Part shown: positions 28,221-36,905 of the stretch, piece after piece
Layout: every line of letters starts with the position of its first letter
Numbering within the stretch: the first letter of the stretch is position 1
Position numbers and translations under genes: made by a program
NCBI RefSeq assembly: GCF_012933505.1
Contig: NZ_JABBNB010000001.1
Coordinates: 124,001 to 188,000, forward strand
Direction: 5' to 3'
Length of the DNA stretch: 64,000 nt
Source of the DNA: Gordonia asplenii
GTDB lineage: Bacteria; Actinomycetota; Actinomycetes; Mycobacteriales; Mycobacteriaceae
The notes under the pieces: generated by a model
What the model saw: the letters and a program-made list of their open reading frames with translations, nothing else
Database searches by the model: none
Told to the model about the DNA's origin: nothing

Positions 28221-29344
28221 GCACCTACACTGCCGAACAGCGCGCGTGGGCGTATCTGGCGCGCGTCGCCGAACCACCGTGTGGCTCAGTGCGTTTGCTC
28301 GTCGAAGAGATCGGCGTCGTCGACGCCGCGCGGGCTGTTTGTGCACAGATGCTCCCGCCCGGCTACGACGAGGTGACCGAGCTGACGCGCGCGCGGGCCG
28401 GATCTGATTTCACGACGAGCGATTTGGACGCCGCCGCGCGGATCGGCGCGCGATTGGTGACGCCCGACGACGCCGAGTGGCCGGGTTGGGCGCTGATGGC
28501 GCTGGCGCAGGCCGATACCGCGGAGCGCGGCGGACCTCCGCTGGTGTTGTGGGCGCGCGGCCCGGCGACACTCGATGCGATCTCGGATTCCGCTGTGGCA
28601 CTTGTCGGTTCGCGAGCGGCCACTAGCTACGGCGAGTACGTGGCGTCGTCGCTCTCGGCTGGCATCGTCGGCGCGGATCGTGCGGTGATCTCCGGGGGAG
28701 CCTATGGGATCGACGGCGTCGCTCATCGGTCGGCGCTGGCGTCGGGCGGGACGACAGCCGCGGTGCTGGCGTGCGGCATCGACCGCGACTACCCGGCGGG
28801 GCACGCCCAGCTGCTTGCGCAGATCGCGACGTCGGGGGTGATCATCAGTGAATACCCGCCTGGCACAACGGCTGCCAAACACCGGTTCCTGACCCGCAAT
28901 CGTCTGGTCGCGGCGTTGTCGTCGGGGGTGGTCGTGGTCGAGGCGGGACGTCGTAGCGGGGCGGCCAACACCGCGGCGTGGGCGCGCAAGCTGGGGCGAC
29001 CGCTGGGCGCGGTGCCCGGACCGGTGACCTCGGCGATGTCGGTGGGGTGCCATCGGATGATCGGCGATGGGCTGGCGACGCTGGTGACCACCGCCTCGGA
29101 GGTGCTGTCGCTGGTCACGCCCGACGGTGCGGGTGGGCCCAACGACAGTCCAACGAGGTCGACGGATGCGCTGACACCCCTGCAGAAGCGGGTGCACGAC
29201 GCGATCCCCGGGCGCGGCACGGCGACCGTCGAAGAGATCGCATTCTCATCGGCCGTCGACCTGTCCGCGGTCCGCTCTGCCCTTGCGGCGATGGATGTGG
29301 CGGGCCTGGTAACTCCGCACGACGGTGGTTGGAAGTTGTTGTGA
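28217..29344 (+). CDS. dprA: DNA-processing protein DprA
   Basis: A 375-residue DprA/Smf protein that loads RecA on single-stranded DNA during uptake. The Rossmann core is clear: VALVGSRAATSYGEYVASSL, ISGGAYGIDGVAHRSAL, SEYPPGT, FLTRNRLVAALS and GRRSGAANTAAWA. The C-terminal winged helix begins near LTPLQKRVHDAIPGRG. The ATG at 28217 overlaps the comM stop. It is the last backbone gene before the catabolic island; the viuB-like gene, its next neighbour in mycobacteria, is 16 kb downstream. Confidence 0.95.
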   Translation: MSTYTAEQRAWAYLARVAEPPCGSVRLLVEEIGVVDAARAVCAQMLPPGYDEVTELTRARAGSDFTTSDLDAAARIGARLVTPDDAEWPGWALMALAQADTAERGGPPLVLWARGPATLDAISDSAVALVGSRAATSYGEYVASSLSAGIVGADRAVISGGAYGIDGVAHRSALASGGTTAAVLACGIDRDYPAGHAQLLAQIATSGVIISEYPPGTTAAKHRFLTRNRLVAALSSGVVVVEAGRRSGAANTAAWARKLGRPLGAVPGPVTSAMSVGCHRMIGDGLATLVTTASEVLSLVTPDGAGGPNDSPTRSTDALTPLQKRVHDAIPGRGTATVEEIAFSSAVDLSAVRSALAAMDVAGLVTPHDGGWKLL

Positions 29345-29533
29345 GAGAAGGGCTCGCGCGTCCCGCTCGCCGAGTGCCGGGCATCGGTGTAACGAGGGGG
29401 CGCCCATCCCGCTCCCCGAGGGTCGGGTTGGGTTCTTCGTCTCACCGGACCCCTCGTTACACCGAAGCTCGCGAGCTCGCTTTCGGCACTCGGGGAGCGG
29501 GGAAGTTACCTCTCGGTACACCGTGATGGGTGC
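29345..29533. repeat. dprA downstream region with the dispersed repeat
   Basis: A 189-base gap at the border of the catabolic island between convergent genes. Bases 29426-29499 repeat the unit found after acyP (1171-1243). An inverted partial copy precedes it: CGGTGTAACGAGGGG near 29386-29400 mirrors CCCCTCGTTACACCG near 29449-29463, so the region can form a long imperfect hairpin. It may serve as a two-way terminator. Confidence 0.7.
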
Positions 29534-31144
29534 TCAACCGGCGGCAGCGACACCCGCGAGTTGCGCGCGCAGATCGTCGACGACGGCGCCGATCTGCTCG
29601 GCGCTCTCTGCGACGCCGAACAGGTAGTGATCGGGGCGGACCAGGGCCGAAAGATGATTGACCTCGGTCATGTGCGGCAGATACGTGCCGTCGAGATCGA
29701 CGACATCGTCGTCGGTCTCGACGTCGGCCTCAGTCGCCACGAATCGGACGATCTTGGTTCCCAGACTGTCGAGGAACTGCAGCTGCTCGGCGCTCAGGTG
29801 CGCCCGTGCGTCGACGATCGAGGCCAGCACGAAGCCGGTGCCGACGACGTCGTCGAGCAGCCCGGTTCGACCGCGGAACGTCACCGAACCCTGGCCGCTG
29901 AGGCGACCGGCGCCGGTGCCCGCGGACCCGTCGGGGAGACGGTGCACCAGACCGTCGGTGAGTGTCGCCGGTGGAATCGGCGGCAGGATCTTCTCGGGGT
30001 CGCCGCCCTGTCCGGTCATGAATGCGTCCCGTTCGGCCACGGCAGCGGGATCGGTGACGCAGATGACCTTGCCCAGTTCGATCGAGAGTCCGACCGCATG
30101 CTGTACATGCCCGGCCCGTTCGGGGCCGTACGTGTCGAGGACGGACGCATCAGCCAGACCGCGCAGCACGAGGTCGAGTTTGAAGGCGACGTTCGCCGCA
30201 TCCCGAATGCCCGAGCACATCCCCTGGCCGGCGAACGGCGGCATCTGATGCGCGGCGTCGCCTGCCAACAGCAGTCTGCCGGACCGCCATACGTCCGCCC
30301 ACCGCGCTTGGAAGGTATACACGGCGTGCCGCTCGAGCTGCGAGTTCTCCGGTGTCAGCTGCCACGGCTCGAGCAGCTTCCACGCCATCTCCTCGGTGTT
30401 GAGCTCCTCGATGGTTTCGCCGGGCATCCGCATGAATTCCCACCGGCGTCGCCCGGGACCGCCGGACACGACACTGGTCGGCCGCTGCGGGTCGCAGATC
30501 TGCAGGTTCACCGGGTTCCAGTCGCGGTCCTCCTGCGGGATCACGTCGACGATCAGCCAGTCGAAGAAGAAGCCGAGGTCGGTCATCTGGGTGGGCATGT
30601 GTGAGCGCACGAAGCTGTTCGCGCCGTCGCAGCCGATGACATACGACGCGGTGAAGTTGGACTGTTTGATGACCGGACCGCGCGCGGTCACGACGACGGA
30701 ATCGTCGTGCTGGGTCAGTTGAACGGCTTCATAACCACGGAGGATCCTGATGTTGTCATTCGCCTGTGCCGCCGCGACGAGTTCTGATTCCAGCGCGGGC
30801 TGGTTGAACATCGATGCGCGGGGCCAGCCCGACTCGCCCACACCGCCCCAGTCGAAGCACAGCAGGGTCTCACCGGTGGCGTTCTGCCATTCGTAGGTGG
30901 TCGCCGGTTCGGACAGGGTGCCGATCTGCTCTGCGAGGCCGGCACGGGCGAGCAGGCGAGCGACCTCGTCGTCGAAGTGAACGGCCCGCGGTTGGGGGTA
31001 GGCCTCGGGCCAGCGCTCGAGGACGGTCACCGACCATCCGTATCGGGCGAGGAACAGTGCGGTGGTCACACCGACCGGGCCGGCCCCGATGATGAGGACG
31101 TCGGAGGTGTTGCGGGTGGTGGCGTGAGTATCGGTGGAAGTCAT
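29534..31144 (-). CDS. FAD-dependent aromatic hydroxylase (MhpA-like)
   Basis: A 536-residue class A flavin monooxygenase of the PheA/MhpA group, which hydroxylates phenolic rings ortho to an existing OH using NAD(P)H and oxygen. The FAD-binding GAGPVG motif lies near residue 20 (VLIIGAGPVGVTTALFLA), the DG motif is YVIGCDGANSFVR, and the GD motif is LLLAGDAAHQMPPFAGQG. The C-terminal thioredoxin-like domain is present. As the last gene of a four-gene minus-strand operon with a ring-cleavage dioxygenase it would supply the catechol-type substrate. The natural aromatic compound is unknown. Confidence 0.85.
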   Translation of the reverse strand: MTSTDTHATTRNTSDVLIIGAGPVGVTTALFLARYGWSVTVLERWPEAYPQPRAVHFDDEVARLLARAGLAEQIGTLSEPATTYEWQNATGETLLCFDWGGVGESGWPRASMFNQPALESELVAAAQANDNIRILRGYEAVQLTQHDDSVVVTARGPVIKQSNFTASYVIGCDGANSFVRSHMPTQMTDLGFFFDWLIVDVIPQEDRDWNPVNLQICDPQRPTSVVSGGPGRRRWEFMRMPGETIEELNTEEMAWKLLEPWQLTPENSQLERHAVYTFQARWADVWRSGRLLLAGDAAHQMPPFAGQGMCSGIRDAANVAFKLDLVLRGLADASVLDTYGPERAGHVQHAVGLSIELGKVICVTDPAAVAERDAFMTGQGGDPEKILPPIPPATLTDGLVHRLPDGSAGTGAGRLSGQGSVTFRGRTGLLDDVVGTGFVLASIVDARAHLSAEQLQFLDSLGTKIVRFVATEADVETDDDVVDLDGTYLPHMTEVNHLSALVRPDHYLFGVAESAEQIGAVVDDLRAQLAGVAAAG

Positions 31145-31154
31145 AGTTTCTTGC

Positions 31155-32030
31155 CTAATTCGCGTTGGAGGGATGGTCGTAGAAGCCTTCGCCGGTCTTG
31201 GCGCCGAGTTTTCCGGCGTCGACGTACTGCCGCAGCAAGGTCCGGGGGCCGATGGGCAGGTGCGGGAACTCCTGCGCGTAGTGCTCTTCGATGTCGAGGA
31301 CGACGTCGAGTCCGACTGCGTCCATCAGGGCGAACGGACCGACGCCCGCACCCATGTTGAGACGGAACATCGCGTCGACGTCGGCCGGATCGGCCACCCC
31401 TTCGGCGACCACCGCGAGCGATTCCCGCTTGATCGCCGCCCAGATCCGATTGAAGATGAATCCGGTACATTCCCGGCGCGCTTCGAAGGGGTGAATTCCG
31501 AACTCCGGCAACACCGTTCGCAGAGTGTCCAAGACCGCGGGGTCGGTTACGCCGTCGGACATGATGTCGGCGGCATTGGCCGTGGGCGGCATGTAGAAAT
31601 GCAGATTGCACAGTCGGGTCGGGTCGCTGACCGAGTCGGCCATCAACCGGGACGGATACGACGACGAGTTCGTCGTGAAGATGGTGTCCGGCCCGGCCGC
31701 GGCGTCGATCTGCGCCCACATCGAGTGCTTGACGTCGAGCCGCTCGGGCACGGACTCGATGGCCAGCCAGGCGTTGTCGAGGGTCGATTCGACGTCGGAG
31801 CAGGCGGTGACGGTGCCGATGGTGCCGTAGCCGCGCTCCTCGACGACTCCGGGCAAGGTGTCGTGCACGTAGCGCACGGCGTCGTTCGCGGTCTCGGCGC
31901 TGCGGCTGTAGATGTTGACCGTCCCGCCGCGCGAGGCGAGCATCATCGCGATCCGTCGCCCGAGCGTTCCCGCCCCGAACACGGCGACCGGGCGATCGGC
32001 GATGTCGGCGAATGTGTACGAAAAGGGCAT
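31155..32030 (-). CDS. 3-hydroxyacyl-CoA dehydrogenase-like NAD-dependent dehydrogenase
   Basis: A 291-residue dehydrogenase with an N-terminal Rossmann domain (VAVFGAGTLGRRIAMMLASRGG, residues 15-36) and the C-terminal helical domain of the HCDH family. The catalytic-type segment is FTTNSSSYP...LCNLHFYMPP, where the usual GxHFF/NP motif is altered. Such relatives include lambda-crystallin and carnitine-type dehydrogenases, so the substrate may be a hydroxy acid not bound to CoA. It lies 10 bases upstream of the hydroxylase in the same operon. Confidence 0.75.
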   Translation of the reverse strand: MPFSYTFADIADRPVAVFGAGTLGRRIAMMLASRGGTVNIYSRSAETANDAVRYVHDTLPGVVEERGYGTIGTVTACSDVESTLDNAWLAIESVPERLDVKHSMWAQIDAAAGPDTIFTTNSSSYPSRLMADSVSDPTRLCNLHFYMPPTANAADIMSDGVTDPAVLDTLRTVLPEFGIHPFEARRECTGFIFNRIWAAIKRESLAVVAEGVADPADVDAMFRLNMGAGVGPFALMDAVGLDVVLDIEEHYAQEFPHLPIGPRTLLRQYVDAGKLGAKTGEGFYDHPSNAN

Positions 32031-32163
32031 GGGGAATCTCCGGGTCGAGGGTGGTTGAGGACGTCGGGTTCGTGGTGTGGAAACCGGGGCCGCGCCGTTG
32101 TACGACGCGGTCCCAGCCGTTACTGCGCTCCACCGGTGTGCGGTGCGCAGTGGTCGACGGCGA

Positions 32164-33084
32164 CTACTCGGAACTGTGCGATCCGGTCATCATCGCGGCC
32201 AGGTCTTCGGGCATCAGGAACGACGGCGGCGGGGGAGGACCCCAGTTGAACAGGCTCTTCGCACCCTCCCAGACACCCGGCTTCCACAGGGCGTCGTCGA
32301 CGATGCAGTCGATGTCGGAGTAATACTCGGAGAAGTTGCCCGCGGGGTCTTTGAGGTACCAGAAGAAGTTCGAGCCGATGTGGTGACGCCCGAGGCCCCA
32401 GATGTGGCGTTCGGGATTGTCCTCCAGCATGGCCATCGCACCGCGGCCGATCTCGTCGATGTCGTCGACCTGCCATGAGGTGTGGTGCAGGAAGTTCACC
32501 GGCGCCTGCTGGACCAGCACGTTGTGATGGTCGGTCGAGCAGCGCATGAACGCGGCCAGCGAGGGAACGGTGTCACTGATCTTGAAGCCGATCCCGTCGG
32601 AGAAGAACTTCTGCGTCGCGGCCTGATCGGTGGATCCGATCACCACGTGACCGAGTTTGTGCGGCTTCACCCGGCCCTCACGTTCGATCCCGGGCGCTCG
32701 CCCGGCGCGGTCGATGCGGCCGGGCCCGTTGTACGGGGTCGCCGGTACCGGCTCCTGCGCGATGCGATCGGCGATGGAGACGACGGCTTTGAAGCCGGCG
32801 ATCGGTTCGACGGCGGTCAGCGTGTCGCCGGTAAGCTCCGACGTCAGGTCGAGGGCGGCGAGTTGCCGTTGGATGCGGTCGAGGTCGTCGGAGTCGTCGA
32901 CGCCGACGCCGATTTCGAGCAGCTTGCGCTGGTTGGAGTGGGCGAGGCGGAACTGTTCGCCGCCGTCGGAGGTGGCGAAGCGGTTACCGCCGAGTGGGGT
33001 GAGTCCGAAGTCGGTGTAGTAGGCCGCGGTGGCCTCGACGTCGGGGACGCCGACGGTGATGGCGGTGAGTCGGTGCAGAGGCAT
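32164..33084 (-). CDS. Two-domain extradiol ring-cleavage dioxygenase (VOC family)
   Basis: A 306-residue type I extradiol dioxygenase made of two VOC modules. The C-terminal module has the 2-His-1-Glu iron ligands: His in HKLGHVVIG, His in FLHHTSWQVDD and Glu in FSEYYSDID. The N-terminal module (residues 3-110) lacks them, as is normal. It should cleave a catechol-like ring at the meta position. The start at 33084 has AGGAAGG upstream; a longer frame adds 18 unrelated residues. It lies 14 bases after the FAH gene in transcription order. Confidence 0.82.
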   Translation of the reverse strand: MPLHRLTAITVGVPDVEATAAYYTDFGLTPLGGNRFATSDGGEQFRLAHSNQRKLLEIGVGVDDSDDLDRIQRQLAALDLTSELTGDTLTAVEPIAGFKAVVSIADRIAQEPVPATPYNGPGRIDRAGRAPGIEREGRVKPHKLGHVVIGSTDQAATQKFFSDGIGFKISDTVPSLAAFMRCSTDHHNVLVQQAPVNFLHHTSWQVDDIDEIGRGAMAMLEDNPERHIWGLGRHHIGSNFFWYLKDPAGNFSEYYSDIDCIVDDALWKPGVWEGAKSLFNWGPPPPPSFLMPEDLAAMMTGSHSSE

Positions 33085-33098
33085 CGGTGGAATCCTTC

Positions 33099-33962
33099 CT
33101 ATGCGGTTGCGGTGGTGTAGGGCTGGCCGGGAACGCATCGTTGGCGCAGTTCGCCGATGCCTTCGATGCTGGTGACGATCTCCTCACCGGCCCGAAGGAA
33201 TCGGGGTGGCGTCATTCCGCCGCCGACGCCGCTTGGAGTGCCGGTGAAGATCAGGTCACCGGGCAGCAGCGGCAGGACGGCGGAGAGGCGTTCGATGAGG
33301 ACGGGGATGGAGAAGATCAGTCCGCTGGTACGGCTGTGCTGGACAACGTCGCCGTCGATGGTCGCGGTGATCTCCAGATCTGCCGGGTCGTCGAATTCGT
33401 CGAGGGTGACCAGCGCCGGCCCGACTGGGGAGAAGCCGGGGAACGACTTGCCGAGGCTGAACTGCGGTGCGGGAGCGACGAGTTGGCGGGTGCGCTCGGA
33501 GAAGTCCTGCCCGACGGTGAGGCCGGCGACGTAGTCCCAGGCGTCGTCGACGGCGACATTGCGGGCGGTCCGTCCGATGACCACCACGAGCTCGGACTCC
33601 CAGTCGACGGTGTCGGTGGGCAGCTCCAGATCGCCGACCGGTCCCGCCAGCGACGTGCGGAACTTGGTGAAGACCGGCGGTTCGACGGGGAAGTCGAGAC
33701 CGGACTCGATCGCGTGCTCGCGGTAATTGAGGCCGATCGCGAAGATCTGCGCCGGCTCGGGGACCACAGTCTGCAGGTCGGTGTCGTCGTAGGCCGTGCC
33801 GGCGGGAAGGTCTGCCGCCGCGGCCCACGCGGTGAAGTCTTCCCACTGCCCGTAGACCGCGGTCGGGTCTGATCCGAACCGGCCCTCACTGGCCTTCTCG
33901 ACGTCGACGGCGCCGGTCTGCGTCAGCAGCGTCAAGCGCCCGGCGAGATTTGCGATTCGCAT
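33099..33962 (-). CDS. Fumarylacetoacetate hydrolase-family protein
   Basis: A 287-residue FAH-fold enzyme, the first gene of the aromatic operon. The metal site is visible as WESELVVVIGR (two Glu) and YVAGLTVGQDFSER (Asp), with IFAIGLNYREHA at the start of the domain and GDLIFTGTPSGVG near the end. In meta-cleavage routes such proteins act as hydratase, decarboxylase or C-C hydrolase on the ring-opened product. Which one applies here cannot be told from sequence. Confidence 0.85.
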   Translation of the reverse strand: MRIANLAGRLTLLTQTGAVDVEKASEGRFGSDPTAVYGQWEDFTAWAAAADLPAGTAYDDTDLQTVVPEPAQIFAIGLNYREHAIESGLDFPVEPPVFTKFRTSLAGPVGDLELPTDTVDWESELVVVIGRTARNVAVDDAWDYVAGLTVGQDFSERTRQLVAPAPQFSLGKSFPGFSPVGPALVTLDEFDDPADLEITATIDGDVVQHSRTSGLIFSIPVLIERLSAVLPLLPGDLIFTGTPSGVGGGMTPPRFLRAGEEIVTSIEGIGELRQRCVPGQPYTTATA

Positions 33963-34009
33963 GTCTGTTTCTCCTTTGTTCGTTCCTGGCGGTCTGCACT
34001 GCGTCTGTG

Positions 34010-34077
34010 GTGACTGTCACAGTATGCACACAAAAACATCGGTAAAGCAAGTAAAAAAAGATATTTTGTCCGATAAT
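34010..34077. promoter_or_regulatory. Divergent promoter region between the FAH operon and the GntR gene
   Basis: The region is AT-rich for this genome. GTGACTGTCAC (34010-34020) and ACTGTCACAGT (34013-34023) are overlapping palindromes and good operator candidates for the GntR protein. GATAAT at 34072-34077 is a likely -10 for the regulator and stands 7 bases before an in-frame ATG at 34085, allowing a leaderless transcript. Confidence 0.5.
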
Positions 34078-34111
34078 CGCTGAGATGGTCGAATTGGGAT
34101 ACGCTGAAACC

Positions 34112-34813
34112 ATGACAACGAGCACTGACAAGGCGACGCTCGCCGCGACGATTCACAACCGGCTCCGCGACGAACTGCTTCGCGGTGAGTTCTCGCCTGG
34201 GTCGAAGGTGCATCTCAGCGAGACCGCCGCGCGCTACGGCGTCAGTCCAAGCGTGTTGCGCGAGGCACTCAACAGGCTGGCTGAGCGCGGACTCGTCGTC
34301 GCCCTGCCTCAGCGTGGATTCTGCGTCGCTGAACTCTCGGTCGACGGCCTGCTGGATCTGTCCCGCGCCCGTACGTTGATCGAGGCGATGGCGCTGCGAG
34401 AATCAATTGCCGACGGTGACCTGGGCTGGGAGTCGGCCGTGCTCGCGGCGCACCACACGCTCCAGCGGACTCCGTTGACCGAGGCGGACGGTCGGGTCAA
34501 TTCCGATTGGTCCGAAGCCCACCGGCAGTTCCACCATGTGCTCCTCGCCGGAGGAACCAGCAAAAAGCTGACGTCGATCGCCGATGACCTGCGGGACTGT
34601 TCAGACCTGTACATCCACTGGTCGAGGCTGCTTGCGCACGACGAGCAGCGCGACACCGCGGGCGAGCATCAGCAGATCGCCGAACTGACCTTGGCGCGTG
34701 ACGCCGACGGTGCCGCGGCCGCGCTCGTCGCGCACATCGAACGCACCACTGAGGTGTTGATCGAGTACGCCCGATCGACTCCTGCCGAGTCGGATCGTGT
34801 CGCCACGGTCTGA
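34112..34813 (+). CDS. GntR-family (FadR subfamily) regulator
   Basis: A 233-residue regulator. The winged helix is in residues 10-75 (LRDELLRGEFSPGSKVHLSETAARYGVSPSVLREALNRLAERGLV) and an all-helical FCD ligand domain follows, with the metal-binding-type histidines in EAHRQFHHVLL and AGEHQQIAEL. It is divergent from the aromatic operon and probably represses it in the absence of a pathway acid. ATG 34112 gives a standard N terminus; ATG 34085, 7 bases after GATAAT, is an alternative that adds nine residues. Confidence 0.85.
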   Translation: MTTSTDKATLAATIHNRLRDELLRGEFSPGSKVHLSETAARYGVSPSVLREALNRLAERGLVVALPQRGFCVAELSVDGLLDLSRARTLIEAMALRESIADGDLGWESAVLAAHHTLQRTPLTEADGRVNSDWSEAHRQFHHVLLAGGTSKKLTSIADDLRDCSDLYIHWSRLLAHDEQRDTAGEHQQIAELTLARDADGAAAALVAHIERTTEVLIEYARSTPAESDRVATV

Positions 34814-34937
34814 GTCGGCACGACGACTGGTGTCGGCTGACGCCAGAACAATCGCAGGCCATCGACACCACGAACGCGCTGCCGCTCTTCCCGCGGTTGC
34901 GGTGAGCGCGGATCGCGCGTAAACCCGAATACCCGAG

Positions 34938-34967
34938 ATCATCCCCTGCCACTCGGCTGGGGATGAT
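34938..34967 (+). terminator. Terminator after the GntR gene
   Basis: ATCATCCCC at 34938-34946 pairs perfectly with GGGGATGAT at 34959-34967 around a 12-base loop, followed by TTTCG. The rest of the 34814-35132 gap holds no gene and includes the promoter of the urate operon. Confidence 0.7.
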
Positions 34968-35041
34968 TTCGCATGTCGGCCAGTGTGCTGTCGCGATGGG
35001 CGGATCGCTCGATCGCAGGCGAACTGATTTTGCCGAATGCC

Positions 35042-35112
35042 TTGACAGAACCGCGTGATGGAAGTCACCATTTTCTATGGCAGTGGAAAACAGTTTCCGC
35101 TTTATGGAAACT
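35042..35112 (+). promoter_or_regulatory. Urate operon promoter and candidate IclR operator
   Basis: TTGACA at 35042-35047 with CACCAT at 35066-35071 (18-base spacer) is a plausible promoter. Just downstream is GTGGAAAACAGTTTCCGC (35083-35100), a palindrome of the form GNGGAAA-N4-TTTCCNC, overlapping a second inverted pair AGTTTCC/GGAAACT (35092-35112). TGGAAA/TTTCCA sites are typical for IclR-family repressors such as AllR. The 9-mer GTTTCCGCT recurs in front of the iclR gene at 39249-39257. Confidence 0.5.
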
Positions 35113-35132
35113 CGAAGCAAGGATTCAGCACA

Positions 35133-35627
35133 GTGACCCTGGAGTCGTTCAATCGCATGGACCGTGACCAGGCCGTCGACGTGGCTCGCCCCTGGGTGGA
35201 CATCGACCGCTGGATAGACGCCGTGGTCGACGCCCGCCCGTACCGCTCGCTGGCCGAGGCCGTCGAGGTGGCACGCACCGCGCCGCAGTGGACCGAGGCG
35301 GAGATCGACGGAGCCCTCGCGCATCATCCCCGCATCGGGGAACGCGCCGCGGGTGTCGGCGCCGAGGCGTCGCTCTCGCGCGCCGAGCAGGCCGGCGTCG
35401 ACCCGACCGATCGTGCCGTCGCAGATGCGTTGCTCGCCGGCAATCGTGCCTACGAAGAGAAGTTCGGCCGCGTGTTCCTGATCCGCGCCGCCGGGCGCAG
35501 CGCCCCGGAAATTCTCGCCGCGCTGACGACCAGGCTCGACAACACCGCCGACCAGGAGATCGCCGTCGTCGCACAACAATTACGCGAGATCGCAGTACTG
35601 AGACTCGAAGGAGCCCTGCAGTCATGA
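35133..35627 (+). CDS. uraD: OHCU decarboxylase
   Basis: A 164-residue 2-oxo-4-hydroxy-4-carboxy-5-ureidoimidazoline decarboxylase, the last step from urate to S-allantoin. The family signature HHPRIGE is at about residue 65, followed by LSRAEQAGVD and a helix FGRVFLIRAAGRSAPEIL; the all-helical length fits. GTG 35133 was chosen because an AAGGA site lies 9-14 bases upstream; a longer frame reads through the operator. The stop overlaps the HIU hydrolase ATG by four bases. Confidence 0.9.
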   Translation: MTLESFNRMDRDQAVDVARPWVDIDRWIDAVVDARPYRSLAEAVEVARTAPQWTEAEIDGALAHHPRIGERAAGVGAEASLSRAEQAGVDPTDRAVADALLAGNRAYEEKFGRVFLIRAAGRSAPEILAALTTRLDNTADQEIAVVAQQLREIAVLRLEGALQS

Positions 35628-35950
35628 GTCAGATCACGACCCACATCCTCGACGCCGCGACCGGCCAGCCGGCGTCCGACGTCGCCGTCGAACTGACCGA
35701 CGCCGACGGCACGGTCGTCGCAACGGGCGTCACTGGAGACAACGGCCGCATCACCGACCTCGGCCCGGACAGTCTCGCCGTCGGCGCCTATCGCCTGGTG
35801 TTCGCGACCGCGGAGTACTTCGCCCGAACCGAGCGGCCCACCTTCTATCCGCGCGTCACCATCGACTTCTCGGTCACCGACTCGCAGCAGCACTACCACG
35901 TACCACTTCTCATCAGCCCATTCGCCTACTCAACCTACAGAGGGAACTGA
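35624..35950 (+). CDS. uraH: 5-hydroxyisourate hydrolase
   Basis: A 108-residue transthyretin-like HIU hydrolase, acting directly after uricase. The conserved N-terminal ITTHILD, central Arg/His positions and the C-terminal HYHVPLLISPFAYSTYRGN are present; the family tail is usually YRGS, here YRGN. Translationally coupled to the OHCU decarboxylase gene and 2 bases from uricase. Confidence 0.93.
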   Translation: MSQITTHILDAATGQPASDVAVELTDADGTVVATGVTGDNGRITDLGPDSLAVGAYRLVFATAEYFARTERPTFYPRVTIDFSVTDSQQHYHVPLLISPFAYSTYRGN

Positions 35951-35952
35951 TT

Positions 35953-36870
35953 ATGTCCGCCAGCAGCAATATCGTGAGCAGCAATATCGTCCTGGGAGCG
36001 AACCAGTACGGAAAGGCTGAGGTCCGCCTGGTCAAGATCACCCGCGACACCGATCGTCACGAGATCGAGGACCTCAACGTGACCTCGCAACTCCGCGGCG
36101 ACCTCGAAGCCATTCACACCGTCGGCGACAACGCGCACTGCGTACCCACCGACACCCAGAAGAACACCGTCTACGCGTTCGCCCGCGACGGCGTCGGCGC
36201 GCCCGAAGACTTCCTGCTGCGGCTCGGCAAGCATTTCGTCGACGACTTCGACTGGATCACCGGCGGCCGCTGGGCGGCGCAGAAGTACACGTGGGACCGC
36301 ATCGTCGTCGACGGCAACGAGCACGACCATTCGTTCGTCCGCGGCGGCACCGAGACCCGCACCGCGGTGCTGACCATCGACGAGGGCGTCCCGACGATGA
36401 TCTCCGGCCTCGAAGACCTCGCGGTGCTCAAGTCGACGGCGTCGGAGTTCCACGGCTTCCCGGTCGACAAGTACACCACCCTGGCCGAGACCCGCGATCG
36501 CATCTTGGCGACGTCGGTGACCGCGCGCTGGTGCTACAACACCACCGACCTCGCCTTCGACGACGTATTCGCCGACGTCCGCCGCATCCTGCTCGAAGTG
36601 TTCGCGACCAAATACTCGCTCGGCTTGCAGCACAGCCTGTACGCCATGGGCGAAGCGGTGCTGCAGGCGCATCCGGAGATCGACGAGATCCGCTTCTCGA
36701 TGCCCAACCTGCACCACTTCCTGGTCGACCTCACCCCGTTCGACCTCGACAACCCCGGCGAGGTCTTCTACGCCGCCGACCGCCCCTACGGACTCATCGA
36801 GGCTGCGGTGCGCCGCGACGACGCACCCGACTCGGCAGCTGCCTGGGCCGGCGTCGCGGGCTTCTGCTAG
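35953..36870 (+). CDS. pucL: Urate oxidase (uricase)
   Basis: A 305-residue cofactor-free uricase turning urate into 5-hydroxyisourate. Catalytic Lys is in NQYGKAEVR (Lys21) and the Thr in PTDTQKNTVYAFA (Thr66); the second T-fold half contains the expected NLHHFLVDL segment. The N terminus holds a 15-base tandem duplication (35962-35976 and 35977-35991) encoding SSNIV twice, and an in-frame GTG at 35974 would remove the first copy. GAGGGA before the ATG at 35953 supports the longer form. Confidence 0.96.
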   Translation: MSASSNIVSSNIVLGANQYGKAEVRLVKITRDTDRHEIEDLNVTSQLRGDLEAIHTVGDNAHCVPTDTQKNTVYAFARDGVGAPEDFLLRLGKHFVDDFDWITGGRWAAQKYTWDRIVVDGNEHDHSFVRGGTETRTAVLTIDEGVPTMISGLEDLAVLKSTASEFHGFPVDKYTTLAETRDRILATSVTARWCYNTTDLAFDDVFADVRRILLEVFATKYSLGLQHSLYAMGEAVLQAHPEIDEIRFSMPNLHHFLVDLTPFDLDNPGEVFYAADRPYGLIEAAVRRDDAPDSAAAWAGVAGFC

Positions 36871-36905
36871 CCGCTGATTGCCATGTGCGCCAAGGAGATT
36901 CACCG

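Noticed and set aside
26001-28346. 781-codon minus-strand open frame over yraN and comM
   Set aside because: Arg/His/Gln-rich with no recognisable motif, and it is antisense to well-supported yraN and comM.
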